A stretch of DNA of 44,310 nucleotides from CAWGUU01 sp963825765 (lineage in GTDB: Bacteria; Actinomycetota; Acidimicrobiia; Acidimicrobiales; AC-14), in the NCBI GenBank assembly GCA_963825765.1, contig CAWGUU010000020.1, positions 1 to 44,310 on the forward strand. The letters are read 5' to 3'. The notes under the pieces are model-generated. The model ran no database searches. It saw only the letters and a list, made by a program, of their open reading frames with translations, and had not been told where the DNA came from. A program made the position numbers and the translations under genes. Within the stretch, counting starts at the first letter, position 1. Every line of letters starts with the position of its first letter. Shown in pieces: positions 8,621 to 20,600 of the stretch.

Positions 8621-8626
8621 AGGTTA
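8621..8626 (-). promoter_or_regulatory. Probable -10 element of apgM (leaderless)
   Basis: On the minus strand TAACCT ends 7 nt before the GTG start at 8613; there is no visible ribosome binding site. Confidence 0.5.
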
Positions 8627-8751
8627 GGGCAGGGAGGGACAGGCGAGGCTGGGGATCCGCCCGCCCCTCCCTGCGACCCGGGGCCGACGGCGGCGTCCAG
8701 CGCGGCCGTCGACCCTCTCGAACCTGTGTGTGCCATCCATTGTGCACCGCG

Positions 8752-9255
8752 TCAGCCGTCGGACTCGAGCGCGGCCTTCTCGAGCAGGTAGCCCCGCGAC
8801 CGCACGGTCCGGATGGCGAGGCCGAGTGGCCAGAGCCGCCGCCGGAGGCGCAGCACGTGGACGTCGAGGGCGTTGCGACCAGGGGCACCGTCGGGCCAGC
8901 CGGCCCGGACCAGAACGTCGCGGCTGGCGACGGCGCCGAAGCGCGACACCAGGGCGTCGGTGAGCCGGGCCTCCAGCGGTGGCAGCGCCACCCACCGGCC
9001 GCCGAACCGCAGCACGCCGTGGACGTCGAGACCAGGGGCGTCGTGGCGATGGGCCTGGCTGCGCAGGGAGAGGGCGTCGACGCGGGCCCGCACGTCGCTC
9101 TCGGGGGCCGGGATGCGGATCCAGTCCTCCAGGCAGTCCCGCAGCGGCGGCGGATCCTGGCCGTCCTCGACGAGCAGCAGCCGAGGGTCGCCGGAGACGC
9201 TCAACCGGGCCCTGCGGGCGTCCTCGTCGGGCCAACGCAGCAGCGTCACGTCCAC
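8752..9255 (-). CDS. Winged-helix DNA-binding protein (OmpR/PhoB-type C-terminal domain)
   Basis: The last 100 or so residues form an OmpR/PhoB-type winged helix: PPLEARLTDALVSRF, VLVRAGWP, NALDVHVLRLRRRL and the wing strand IRTVRSRGYLLE. The N-terminal part is not a receiver domain: it has no phosphoacceptor pattern, so this is a stand-alone regulator of unknown signal. The GTG at 9255 gives 167 aa and has GAGGA 9 nt upstream; the open frame extends to 9384 but that part is basic and low complexity. It lies 138 bp upstream of apgM on the same strand. Target genes are not known. Confidence 0.75.
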   Translation of the reverse strand: MDVTLLRWPDEDARRARLSVSGDPRLLLVEDGQDPPPLRDCLEDWIRIPAPESDVRARVDALSLRSQAHRHDAPGLDVHGVLRFGGRWVALPPLEARLTDALVSRFGAVASRDVLVRAGWPDGAPGRNALDVHVLRLRRRLWPLGLAIRTVRSRGYLLEKAALESDG

Positions 9256-9467
9256 CGGCCCACGTCCTCGTTCGGTGCGCGGCCCGCTGCGTTGTCGGTC
9301 TTTCTCGCCGGAGCGTCCATCGATGCGAAAGCTACGGCCGTCGTGTTGCTGTTTTGTTTCCCGGCTATGAACCTCTGCGTTCAACCACCGCTCTGCCGCC
9401 GTTGAGGCGATGTTGGGAAACGGAGATCCCGATGGCGGCGTCGTCCCGCTACGATCGAGGCCGCCTC

Positions 9468-9538
9468 GCGGGCGTAGTTCAGCGGCAGAACATCAGCTTC
9501 CCAAGCTGAGAACGCGGGTTCGATTCCCGTCGCCCGCT
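9468..9538 (+). tRNA. tRNA-Gly (anticodon CCC)
   Basis: A full cloverleaf folds by eye: acceptor GCGGGCG/CGCCCGC (9468-9474 with 9531-9537), anticodon stem TCAGC/GCTGA around loop TTCCCAA with anticodon CCC at 9500-9502, T arm GCGGG/CCCGT with a TTCGATT loop, and discriminator U at 9538 as in bacterial tRNA-Gly. CCA is not encoded. TACGAT at 9450-9455 is a likely -10 box. Confidence 0.95.
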
Positions 9539-9922
9539 CTCTGCACAGCCCAGGTCAGATGCCACGCCCGGCTGACAAAGCCCTCCCTGCTTAGCCAAAT
9601 TTCGGGATCGTCGTGCCATATCCGTGCCATAGAGGCTGGCACGAGATTTATCGGGCGTGAGGGATAGGACCGATCGTCCGGGATGGCGGTGATGAGTGGC
9701 ACGCAAGCGAAGCCCGTGGGGAAGCGTCCGGAAACTGCCGTCGGGGCGGCACCAGTGCCGGCAACGGTGACGGCGGCGGGGTTGTACCAACCGCATCCAC
9801 TCGAACACGGCCAAGGCGAGGGGCATCGCGCCTGTGCGGCTGCGGTGCTCACCGACGACGTCGTTGAAGAGGATACGACGATCGTGCGGCGACGGGCGTT
9901 GACACCTGCTAGGTTTGCGGCC
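9539..9922. other. Gene-poor stretch after the tRNA, possible mobile-element scar
   Basis: No convincing gene is seen. The stretch has a short direct repeat CGTGCCAT-ATC-CGTGCCAT at about 9611-9629. Its minus-strand frame runs into the tRNA as the tail of an integrase often does at an insertion site, but no integrase motif is present. An open frame from 9683 joins the downstream membrane protein but its first 80 codons look non-coding. Confidence 0.3.
9910..9915 (+). promoter_or_regulatory. Probable -10 element of the 9923 gene (leaderless)
   Basis: TAGGTT ends 7 nt before the GTG at 9923, the same arrangement as at hemQ, larE and apgM. Confidence 0.4.
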
Positions 9923-10450
9923 GTGGCGACAGGACCATCGGTGCCCGGCGGGCCGCAGCTACCAGAGAGCGCGCTCACGCCCCTGCAGTCCTGGCTGGAC
10001 GCGACGCGACGCCGCTACGTGTGGGGCAGCTTCCTCGGTGCCCTGGCGATCATCATGCTTTGGGTCTCCTCCGACCTTGACATCGGCTCATGGTGGCGAG
10101 ATCTCTGGATCTCGCTGGGCGTCGCACTTGCGGCCTACGCCGTGTTCACCCTGCTGCTCCACGGCCTAGGCGACGCCCGCGGCGGCTGGCTGGCCGTGTT
10201 CGGCCTGGTCGGCGCTGGGGTGATCGTTCTCCTGGTCTCGCGCCACTTGACGCGAGGCTGGTGGGAAGACGTCTCGCTCGAGATGGGCGTAGCGCTGGTG
10301 TTCTTGGCGCTCATCGAGAGCGTCGTCGGCGCGATCATTAGGCAAGAGCCGCGCCGCGGAGATGAGCCAGGTTCCGCCCAGAAATCCGGATTCCTGGGCA
10401 GTATCGTTGCCAAACGGGCAGGGACGGGCGGTCTCAGGCCCCCGAGCTGA
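9923..10450 (+). CDS. Hypothetical four-helix membrane protein
   Basis: No family is recognised. From the GTG at 9923 the protein has 175 aa: a soluble N-terminus of about 30 residues ending ALTPLQSWLDATRRR, then four hydrophobic segments near residues 33-55, 62-84, 92-110 and 117-137, and a basic hydrophilic tail. This start is preferred over the upstream ATG at 9683 because of the -10 box and because the extra 80 residues look non-coding. It stands alone between the tRNA and an intergenic gap, so context gives no function. Confidence 0.6.
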   Translation: MATGPSVPGGPQLPESALTPLQSWLDATRRRYVWGSFLGALAIIMLWVSSDLDIGSWWRDLWISLGVALAAYAVFTLLLHGLGDARGGWLAVFGLVGAGVIVLLVSRHLTRGWWEDVSLEMGVALVFLALIESVVGAIIRQEPRRGDEPGSAQKSGFLGSIVAKRAGTGGLRPPS

Positions 10451-11039
10451 CAGAGTCTGGTTGTTAAGGTGGGCGTTGGGGTCCAGAACATGCCACCCGA
10501 CTTCATGACCCCGGCAATTGACGTGCTCACCGAAAAGACCCCGGTCCTCGATCCGACAACCCTCGCGAGCGCGGCTGCATGGAGGGCTCGTCTGAGCCGC
10601 ACTCTGATGCGGACCGCGCCGGTGCCGAACTTGGCATCATGAGCGGTGGCGCCGTTCACGGGCGTGGTACGGCCACGATGCGTCGAACGAACGGCTATTC
10701 GGGGATCCTCACGCGACAGAACGTTCAGGCACTGGCAGCGAAGAGATACTCGACAACCTCAAGTGACATATGTCACGAATCTCTGATGCGGGTCAGTCGG
10801 CATGTTCCTGCCGGCATTCCCACATTCGCTCACGGGACAGCCCCGCGTACCTGCGCAGGAGCCCCGGCCGCCGATACCTTCGGCACCCGCGAGCCGACGG
10901 CGCGATCCGAGGTCGATGGCGACCCGTCGCTCGAGCTGCACACGGCCGAGGAATGCAACGACCTACTGGAGTGGGCACTGGATATGACGGTGGCATTATC
11001 CGTCAGTGAATCCGCATAGCTCGCTCCCAGGGGCGCACC
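10451..11039. other. Intergenic stretch with no supported gene
   Basis: About 590 bp lie between the membrane protein and the end of the RHS gene. A plus-strand frame at 10579-11019 has no recognisable family and codon use unlike its neighbours. On the minus strand, directly downstream of the RHS gene where an immunity gene would be expected, only tiny frames occur (for example 10759-10941). Confidence 0.4.
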
Positions 11040-11637
11040 CTATATTGACTCGAACGCACTCAGCGTCTCTTCAAAGTCCCTAGGAATCTTGTATTCTGCA
11101 ATAGTAGCGTTTGCTGCCAGCTTGGCCTGCCAGGATGGGGGAAGAACGGAAAGTTCTCCTCCAAAGGAAACTTTGAGGCTAATCTGCTCCTCAATTAGTG
11201 AGTAGCCGATCGCCAGCGAGAGCTTGAGTTTTCCACGCGAAATGGTGAACTGTCCTCCTCCGATATCGATCGTAGTAAACTGCTTCGCGACGAGATCGTA
11301 GACTATTCGATACTTACTTTGGCTACCTGCCTCAGGCCGAAACGCTAGGTAGACTTGGTCACACACCCTCGGCGACTGAGCAGCCTTCTTGCAGCCGGCT
11401 GTTACAGTCGGCCGGAATCTGAGGTCCTTGGGATCACGAAACTTGAACGAGAACTCAAATCCTAGGCCAAGGGGAGACCGCTCGGGATAGAGAATTCCTC
11501 TCAGAAGCTCTCCTACATTGGTCGCGAAGATCAGCCTGTCTTTAATACGCTCATAGAGGAACACCGAGCGAACGTAATTTCGTGCTCGCAGGACAGCGTC
11601 ATATGCCGCCGACATCGCAACCGAGAGAACCGCGAAG
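11040..11637 (-). other. Variable C-terminal tip of the RHS protein
   Basis: This region encodes the roughly 200 residues after the core motif ADPSGN. It matches no toxin family I recognise: a hydrophobic start, then a beta-rich part with KLKLSLAIGYSLIEEQ and a single CKK...C pair. Three 60-base lines sampled at 11041-11220 are 49% G+C, against 73% at 12301-12360. A tip acquired separately from the YD shell is usual for polymorphic RHS toxins. Confidence 0.6.
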
Positions 11638-14600
11638 TTTCCTGAAGGGTCGGCGAAAGTAGCCGGATTGTTCTGACCGTAAGAATACTGGTGCAACGTC
11701 GCGGGATTCGAAGGAATACCTTCGTGCGAGTCCATCGTGCGAAATCGACCAGTGTAACTGTCGTAGTATCGAGCTCGAAGATAGTAAGCTGACGGCGCCG
11801 TTCGAAGAGCCTCTTCTCCTGAATAGAGATATCGATTGGGTGTTGCACCCGCTGACGCCACATCGTGACCGTAGACGTCGTAGCTATAGCGATCTGAGAT
11901 CGCTCCTGCGCTGTTCGTCAACAATCGGACGCTGCCGTGGCCGTCGTAGCCGTAGAAGCTGACCTCTCCGTCCGCGAACCTCTGACTGATCAGGTCCAAC
12001 CCATACGTGTACGACCGGGTGACCGTGCCGCCGACGAGCTCATCGATCACCTGTGAGTAGCCCGTCGGGTTGCGGTCGTCGACGAGGAACTGCGTGGTCA
12101 CCCCACCGCTCGTCTCTTCGACCTTGTTGCCGTCGCCGTCGTAAGCGATCGTCACCGCCCCGCCGTCCGCACCGATCAGGCGGTTGTCGTAGTCATAGGT
12201 ATAGGTGTGCTCATCGGTCTCCAGCGTGTTGCCGTTGTCGTCGTACTTCTCGGTCGTGATCCGATCGTTCTCGTCGTACTCGTACGTCGTCGTTGGCACC
12301 CCGGGGAGGGTGGAGGTCCGTGCCAGCCGGTTCCCGACGGGGTCGTAGTCGTAGCCGACGACGCCGTTGACGCCGGCCGGATCCCCGGTGACCGTCTCGG
12401 TCCTCAGGCGGTAGAGCTGGTCGTAGCCGTACTCGACCCGCCGACCGTCCGCTTCCGACACCGCCAGGCGATTGCCGGCGTGACCGAGCTCGTAGGCGTA
12501 GGAAGCGAGGGTCGTCGCTCCCGAACCCACCGTGAGATCCGTCAGCCGGTTGAGCTCGTCGTAGGCGTACGACGACGTCACCCCGTTCGGGTAGGCGACG
12601 CTCTTCAGGTTCGACGCAAGGTCGTAGCCGTAGGACGTCACCCCCGACGCCAGCCGCTCGTCGGTCAACCCCCGCAGCCGGTTCAGCTCGTCGTGCTCGT
12701 ATGCGATGGAGGCACCGCCGGCGTTGGACGAACGGAGGCTGGCGACCTCGCCGGTCGGCTCGTAGCTGTAGGACAGCGTTCCGAACGGGGTGGCCTTGGT
12801 CTCCAGCCGGTCACGCAAGTCGTAGCCGTAGGTCGTCGTGCCCGTGGCGTCGACCATGGTCTGGCGCTGGCCCGTGGCGGAGTAGGTGAAGCTGACGGTC
12901 GGCTGGCTGAAAGCTGGGTCGGGCACCTTCGCCAGGAGCCGGTTCATTTCGTCGTGGCTGAACGTCGTGGTCCGACCGTTGAAGTCGGTGTGGGTCTCGA
13001 CGTTGCCCGTGTCGTCGTGGGTGAACGTCTCGAACTTGTCCGTCAGCGGTAGCGTCTTACGGGTCTGGCGACCACGCAGGTCGTACTCGAACGAGGTCGT
13101 GTGGCCGTTGGCATCGGTCTGGCTGATGCGATTCCCGACCTCGTCGTACGCGTAGCTCGTCACCTGGTTGAGCGCGTCGGTCACGCTGGTCAGCCGGCCG
13201 ACCTGGTCGAAGCCGAACCCGGTCACGACGCCGGCCTGGTCGGTCTCCGACATCCGGCGACCGAGAAGGTCGTAGCCGGTCCGGCGCGTAGTCACCGGAT
13301 TCCGGGTGGTCGCCGGGTGGGTGGTGGTCTCGAGCCGGTGAGCGCAGTCGTAGTCGAAGCCGGTGCGGTGCCCCAGCGGGTCGACCTCCGCGATCTTCAG
13401 CGCGTCGGCGTCGTACTCGTAGGACGTCGCGTTACCCAACGGGCGCCGGATCGCCATCACGCGACCGTCGGGGTCGTAGTCGTTCTCTGTCCGGTTGCCC
13501 CGCTCGTCGACCTCGGCGACCACACGACCGCCGTCGTCGTACTCCGTCGTCCGCCGCGACCCGCCAGGATTGACGACCGTCACGGGACGGTTGACCTCGT
13601 CGTACTCGGTGCTGGTCGTGCGGCTGCCCTGGTCGACAGCCCCGACCACGTTGCCGTTGTTGTCGTACTCGTTGGCCGTGGAGGTGCGGTCGGGATAGAT
13701 CGTCCGTTCCAGCTCGCCGCGGGCGTTGTACACGGAGCGGGTCACACGATTCTTCTCGTCGATCGTGGCGACGACCCGGCCGGCGTCGTCGTACACCGTC
13801 CGTGTGGACGTCGTATCCGGATTGATCGTGCTCACCAACCGGTTCTGCGAGTCGTACTCGTACCTGGTCACGATCTCGACCGAGGGCAGGGGCTTCGACC
13901 GCACGACCTTGGACTCGATGCGGTTGTTGTTGCCGTCATAGAGGTATTCGGTCCTCGCACCGGTGGCATCGGTGGTGGCCTCGACGTTCCCTCGGTCGTC
14001 GTACTCGTTGACCGTCGTGCCGTTGAGCGCGTCGGTGACCTCGAGGACGTTGCCCCGTCCGTCGTAGCTGAAGCGGGTGACTGCCGAACATGCGGTGGTA
14101 GACAGGACATTGCCGTTGGCCGGATCGATGTCGTTCTCGGTGACGTGCCCACCGGGGTCGCGCGTGGACTTCAGCTGGTCGAACGACCCGTATGTGAACT
14201 CCGTCTGGTTGCCCATCGGCGTGGTCTCACTCGTCTGGTTGCCATGGCCATCGAACCCCCGTTTGGTCTCGTTCCCGTTCGGATCGGTGGTCGACAGCTC
14301 GTTGCCCAAGGGGTCGTAGCCGCGCCGGGTGACCAGCGGTGGGCGGCCGGCGACGAACGCCGTCTCCGTCACGACATTGCCGTCGCCGTCGTACTCGAGG
14401 ACGGTCGGATTGCCCCGCCGGTCGGTGAGCGTCTCGGTATTGGTCCCGAGGTTGTGGGAGAAGTCGACGACCTTGCCGTTGGCATCGGTCACGGTCCGAA
14501 GGCGTCCGTCCTCGTCGTAGTCGCTGCGCACCGGCCGGCGACCGAGCGGGTCGTGGATCTCCAGCAGGTTGTGCCGGCGGTCGTAGGAGAACCGGGTCAC

Positions 14601-17600
14601 GTTGCCCGAGGCGTCGACGTGGGACACCAGGTCGCCGTCGACGTCGTAGCCGTAGAGGACCTCGTGCAGGCTGGGGTCGACCATCCGCGTGATGCGACCG
14701 GCCGGATCCCGCTCGAACGTCAGCGCCAGGCCGGCGGAATGGCTGATGCCGCCGGGTGTGATGGTGAGGACGTTGCCGTTGCGGTCGGCCACCTGCTCCA
14801 CCCCCGTCGCCCTGCCGATACGGATCTTGGTGCCGTCCGGTGACGTGTAGTCGAACACCCTGGGGTCGAACGGGCCGAGATCGTCGTCGTAGAGCGTGGC
14901 GCTGTTCGGCGGCCCCGGCTGCGAGCTGTCGCCGAGGACGACTGTGGTGTCGCCGACCACGCCGAGCGTGCCCACGGTGCCGGACCTGGCCACGTAGGAC
15001 ACGGTCAGATCCTGGGCCTCGGCAAATGGGTTCACCGGCGACACGTTTGGCGATACCGAGATGTCGAACTCCTCCACCTGGCCGTCGGGGAGCGTGACCG
15101 ACACCTTGTGGTCGCCGTCGGGCACCAGGTGGTAGTTGGACAGCCCGAACCCGGCCGGTCGCTTCTCGACGTGCCATCCTCGGCCCTGGACGCGGTTGGT
15201 GCGGACACGAGCGCTGCGCACGCCGAGCCGCCATCCCACGCCGAAGTCCCCGACCGTCTTGTCCCGGCTGTCGTACGTGCGGGTGACGGTGACGTCGAGG
15301 CCGGGCATCGGGATGGTGAGGTCGTCGAAGCCGAGGGTGAAGTTGCCGACCTTCTGCTCCCGGTCCACCTGCACCGTGACCTCGGTCTCCGAACGGTTGC
15401 CGGCGGCGTCGACCGCGGCCAGGCGCAGGGTGTAGAGATCGTTGACCAGCAGCGTCGGGTCGAGGATCCCCAGCTTGCCGTCGGTGACCGGAGTCGCCGA
15501 CTCGACGATCGTCGTGAAGACCGTGTCGCCCGCAGGCGCGAGCTCCAGCACGTACTTCACCAGCTCGGGATCGTTGGCGGTACCGGTAACCTCGATCGGC
15601 GCGGTCACGGTCGATCCTTCACCCGGGGCGGAGATCGCCACCGTCGGTCTCTCGCCGCTGGGGGCCATCGCCTTCACTCTCAAGGTCGCCGAACCAGTCG
15701 CCGCCCCCCGTGAGGCCGTGACGGTGACCTCGCCGAAGCTGTGGGTGGTGGCCAGCCCCTCGGGAGAGATCGTGGCGACCGCGGCGTCGCTCGTGGACCA
15801 GGTGACATCGCCGGCGTGGAGAGCTTCGGACGTATCGTCGTCGTGGATGCCTCGGGCCACGAACGCCTGCTCCTGCCCGGCCACGAGGTGCGCAATGGTC
15901 CGGCGAAACGACGATCGACGTGACCTCTGCACCTCCCACCGACAGCCCAGTGGTGCCGACGACGCCGTCCAGCGTCGCCGTGACGCTCGTAGTTCCGTAC
16001 GCGACCGCCGTCGCCATCCCCGTCGGGGCGATCGTCGCCACCGCCGGCGGCGTCGGTCGACCACGTCACCTTCGGTGGTGACGTCGGCCATGGCGCCGTC
16101 CGCATAGCTGGCCTGGGCCTGGAACTGCTGCGTCCGGGTCGGGTCGAGGACCGTGCCGCGGGGGGCGATGTCGAGCGCCACCAGCGCGGCGTGATCGGCG
16201 GCGACGACGTCGACGGTGACGATCCCGTCTGCGCAGCGAGAGTCGGGAGATCCGGCTGTCGTGCCGTCGTCGCACGCCTTGTAGCCGAAGCTGTCGGTGC
16301 CGGTGAACCCTGGCTTCGGCGTGTACCTGACCGTGCCATCCTCGAGGGTGACCTCGCCCTGCGTCTCTGGCGGCCCTGGGAGCGGTGGCACGCCGATCAC
16401 GGTGAGCGTCTGCCCTGCCTCGTTGGGTGGACCGGCCGAGTCGTTGGCCGTCAGCTCGACGGAATCGAACGAGATCGGCGTGCCCTCCTCCGCCGACTTG
16501 GCGTCGGGTGCGGCCGTCGGCGGGTCGTTGACCTCTCGCACGGTGAAGCGCACGGGCGCCACGTTGGAGTCGTTCTCGCCGTCGCTGGCCTTGAACGTGA
16601 GACTGTCCGACCCGTTGAAGTTAGGATCGGGCGTGTACGTGCGCTCGGCTGCTCCTGGGCCGGCGGGTTCGATCCCGCCGTGGGTGGGGCCAGAGATCAC
16701 CGTGTAGGTCAGCGGGTCGCCGTCGGGGTCGATGGCAGGCAGCCGGATGGGCACGGGGGCGTCCTCGTCGGTCGTGACGTCGAGCGGCGAGGCAACCGGC
16801 CGCGGATCCCCGCGGACGGTCACGGTCACGGTCCCGTCGGCGCAGCGCTGGTCGGGGGTCCCTGCCGTTGTGCCGTCGTCGCAGACCGTATACCCGAAGA
16901 CGGCGTCGCCGGCGAAGCCGGGCTCCGGCGAGTACCTGACCGTGCCCGCAGCAAGCTCTACGTCGCCACGGGTGGAGGGCCCAGGATCCACCTTGGTCAC
17001 ATCGAGGTGCTGAGCCGTCTCGTCGGCGGGGCCTGGCGTGTCGTTGGCGGCCAGGTCCGACGACGGGAATCGCAGCACGCTGGTTGAAGGCACGTACTCG
17101 AACGAGGCGACGTCGGCCACCACGCCGGCGGCGGAGCTGCAGTCCCCGAACACCAGTCCCGGGCTGACGGGGTGGGGCGACTCCGCGACGGTTCCGAACA
17201 GGACGCCGTCGCGGCGGACCTCGATGCCCGACCCCGGCGTGACCCGAAGTGAGTATTCGTGGAAGTCGGTGTTGTCGAGTCCCGGGAAGACCTCGGCCGT
17301 GCCGGGTGACTGGTGGACCGCCATCCGGTCCGGCTCGATGTACAGGTTGTGGGCGAAGCCGCGCTCCTCGGCCCCGATGCAGAAGTTGAGCTGCGACGGC
17401 TCCTCGACGCTGGTCACCCGCACCCTGGCCCGGATCTCGTAGCCCGCGGTGGGGAACACAGCGTGGCGGGTGTAATAGGCGAACCCGTTCGGGTGACCCA
17501 GGGTGTCGAAGTGCACGGATCCGGGCACCAGCGACACCGACTGGTCCTCCGCCAAAGAACCCGGATACAGGGCCCACCGCTGGGCGGACGGCAGGGATGC

Positions 17601-20600
17601 CGGATCGAGGGACAGCCCGAGGTTCACCATCGACTTCGAGTCCGGATTGGCGACAGGCGGGTCGTTGGCCTCCCGGACCGTCACGTGGACGGTGGCGACG
17701 TTCGAGTCGAGCCGACCGTCGTTGGCCTTGAAGGTGAACGAGTCGGGCCCGCTGTAATCCGGGTCCGGGACATAGGCCCGGTCCGGCCCGCCGGCACCGG
17801 GCTGCTCCACGCGCCCATGGGCCGGAGCACCCTCGACGGTAAAGGTCAGGGGATCCCCGTCGGGGTCGGTGGCGGGAATCGTCACCGCCGCTGGGGCGTC
17901 CTCGTCGGCCACCAGGTCGCGATCGGAGGCGACCGGCGCGTCGTTGGTCCTCACGAGAACGTCAACGCTCCCGTCGGCACAGAGCGGCGAAGGGCGCGCC
18001 ACCGGTCGTGCCGTCGTCGCACACGCGGTAGGGGAACGTGTCGGCGCCGGTGAAACCCGGCGCGGGCGTGTACGTGACTATGCCATTGGCGAGATGAGCC
18101 CGACCGCCCACGCTGTCCACCACCAAGGTTTGGCCCGACTCGTTGGCCGGCCCGGCCGCGTCGTTCTCGATCAGATCGGTGGCGGGGAAGGAGATCGGCG
18201 CGTCCTTCTCCGCCGACCGGCTGTCAGGGGCGGCGACAGGTCGGTCGTTGTGCTCCCGCACCGTGACTGAGACGGTCACCGTCGTCGAGTCACCGGCACT
18301 GCTATTGGCCTTGTACCGGAACGAGTCGGCCCCGTTGAGATCGGGCCCGGGCGAGTAGTCGAACGACCCGTCGGGCCGAAGATCGACCGACCCGCTCCCC
18401 GGCCCCTGGACCAGCACCGCCGACAGGGCGGCACCCTCCGCATCGGAGTCGTTGGCCAGAACGCCGGGCGCGGGTACCGAGAGGACAGTGTCCTCGTCCG
18501 CGTCGTAGTCGTCACCTCTTGCCGTGGGTAGCCCGAGGCGGGGGCCCTCCGCGGTGGTGAGGTCTACAGAGCTGTGGTTCGCGACCGTCGAGCCCGCCGC
18601 CGGCTCCTGGCGCACGACCCGCGGCTGGACAAACTCGAAACCCGTGACCTCGGCCCGGGCGTTGGTGCCGCAGGTCCCGTCGCCAAGGTACACATGGTTG
18701 TCGACGACATCAGAAGCTGGCCGGAGCTCCGCGACTGACACTCCATCGACGGACAGCTCGTAGCTGCGCCCTGGGATGCCGTCGAGGGTATATGTGTGGG
18801 CCACAGTGTTGTCGGCGGAGTCCGATATGACGGTCCTGTCGGCGGCTACGATGCGATGCAAGCCGAGGCCGATGCCGGCCGAATCCCTGCCGTTGAAGAG
18901 CCAGAACGCGAACCCGAACGAGTTGGTCGAGACGGCACCTTCTTCCTCGAGAACCCGCGCGACGGTCTGCATTCGGTAGGGCAACCTCTTGTCGACAGCG
19001 CCCATCCACTTGTAGCCGTTCCCGCCCGAGCCGCAGAGCCCGACGCCGATCGAGTCTTGGTGAAGCGCCGTCCCGTCGACGGAGAACACCCGGCTTTCCG
19101 GTGCCGGAGAACCGGCATCGCTGTACACCGCGCCCTGCTCGCTCGGGAGTCGATCAAACTCGAGGTCGATCCCTCCTCCAACCAGGGTCTCGGCACCCAC
19201 GTCGAGATCGGCTGCGCCGATCAAGGCCCGGGCGGAGGCAGGATCGAGCCCGACCACGTTGGGCACCACCACCCCGGCGACGGTGAGGGTGAATGACTGC
19301 GTGGTCGCGGCGCCGTCGGGGTCGACGACCCGGACATTGACTCCGTTGTCACCGATCTGGCCGGTAGTCGGAGCCCACGTGATCGCGCCGGACGAGGGAT
19401 CGACCGCCATTCCCGCCGGGGCAGAATCCAGGCTGAAGGTGAGGCTGTCGCCGGCGTCCGGGTCGGCGGCGTCGACGTCGTAGTCGCAGCGCTGCCCGAC
19501 CGTGCACTGGCCCGAGGCATTGGTCAGCACCCACGTGTCGTCGAAGAGGCTCGGGGCTGGCTCCTGGTCGTTCCGGCCGAGTGTGACGATCATGCGGTTG
19601 GACGCTCGGTGGTACCCCACCGAAGCCATCGCCCTGGCCGTCGGTGGGCCGCCGGCGGTCGGCAGCTCACGCCATGCCGGCGCACCTCCGGTGCCTGACG
19701 CGTTCGACAGCACCCACGTGTCGTTCCGGGCGAGGTACGACCCGTCCCCGGCCCTCGGATCCCACCCGCCGAAGCTGATCAGGCTGCGGGTGTTGGGATC
19801 GAACACCGACGAGACGGCGCTGCGGGGAGACGGTGCACTGCCGGCCCCCGGCTGCAGCTCCGACCACGTCGGCGTCCCCCCGAGACCGTTGGCGTTGCTG
19901 AGCACCCAGACGTCGTTGCCGACGGAATCTGTGCTCCCCAGCCCGCCGAACACGACCAGGCGGTTGCCCACGCCGTCGTAGTTCGCGCTGGACGGGTGCC
20001 CTCGCGGCGGCAGAGTCTCACCGGCGGTCGCCAGCTCCTCCCAGTGGGGTTCGCCGAGCCCGTTGGCGTCCACCAGCACCCGGGTGGTGCTGACATCGGA
20101 ACCGGGCCCACCGGGCACACCGCCGAACACGACGAGCCGGTTGCTCACCACGTCGAACGCGCCGGCACCGCCCATCAGCTGGCCCCCATCGGGCAGCCGG
20201 ATCCACTCCGCGACACCCCCGAGGCCGTTGGCGTTGGTGAGCACCCAGGCGTCGCCGAGTCCGCTGCAATGCTCGACGCAGCCGCCGTAGACGATCAGTC
20301 GATTGGCGGTGGGGTCGTACCCGGACGTGTAGGCATACCGGCCGACCGGTCCTGGAGCGACCGGCTGGAGCTCGGTCCAGCGCGGTCGGCCGGCGATGCC
20401 ACTGGCGTTCTCGAGCACCCAGACGTCGGCCGGGTGGGGATGGGGCGTGACGTTGTCCTCCCCGCTGAACACGATGATCCGGTCGTTCACCTCGTCGTAC
20501 GCCTGTGATCCGTAAAGAGTGCGAGGTCTCGGCCGCGGTGCCGACGGCGTCGTGTCGACCCACTTCGACACCGTCGGCAACGACGTGATCGCAGGCGGCC

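Noticed and set aside
7828..9405. A 525-codon plus-strand frame opposite apgM and the winged-helix gene
   Set aside because: No family pattern, and both minus-strand genes are well supported; it is a high-GC shadow.
9683..9922. N-terminal extension of the membrane protein from the ATG at 9683
   Set aside because: The extra 80 residues look non-coding and a -10 box directly precedes the GTG at 9923.
10579..11019. A 146-codon plus-strand frame as an RHS immunity gene
   Set aside because: Wrong strand for a partner gene, no recognisable family and non-coding-like composition.
12000..14700. CRISPR-like regular repeats
   Set aside because: The units are degenerate, coding and vary in length; they are YD repeats of one protein, with no constant repeat and unique spacer.
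13101..14843. A 580-codon plus-strand frame inside the YD region
   Set aside because: It is periodic only because the YD repeats are periodic on the other strand.
17985..17995. Programmed frameshift in the RHS gene
   Set aside because: CCCTTCG is not a known slippery sequence and three further one-base breaks occur in the same gene, so error is simpler.
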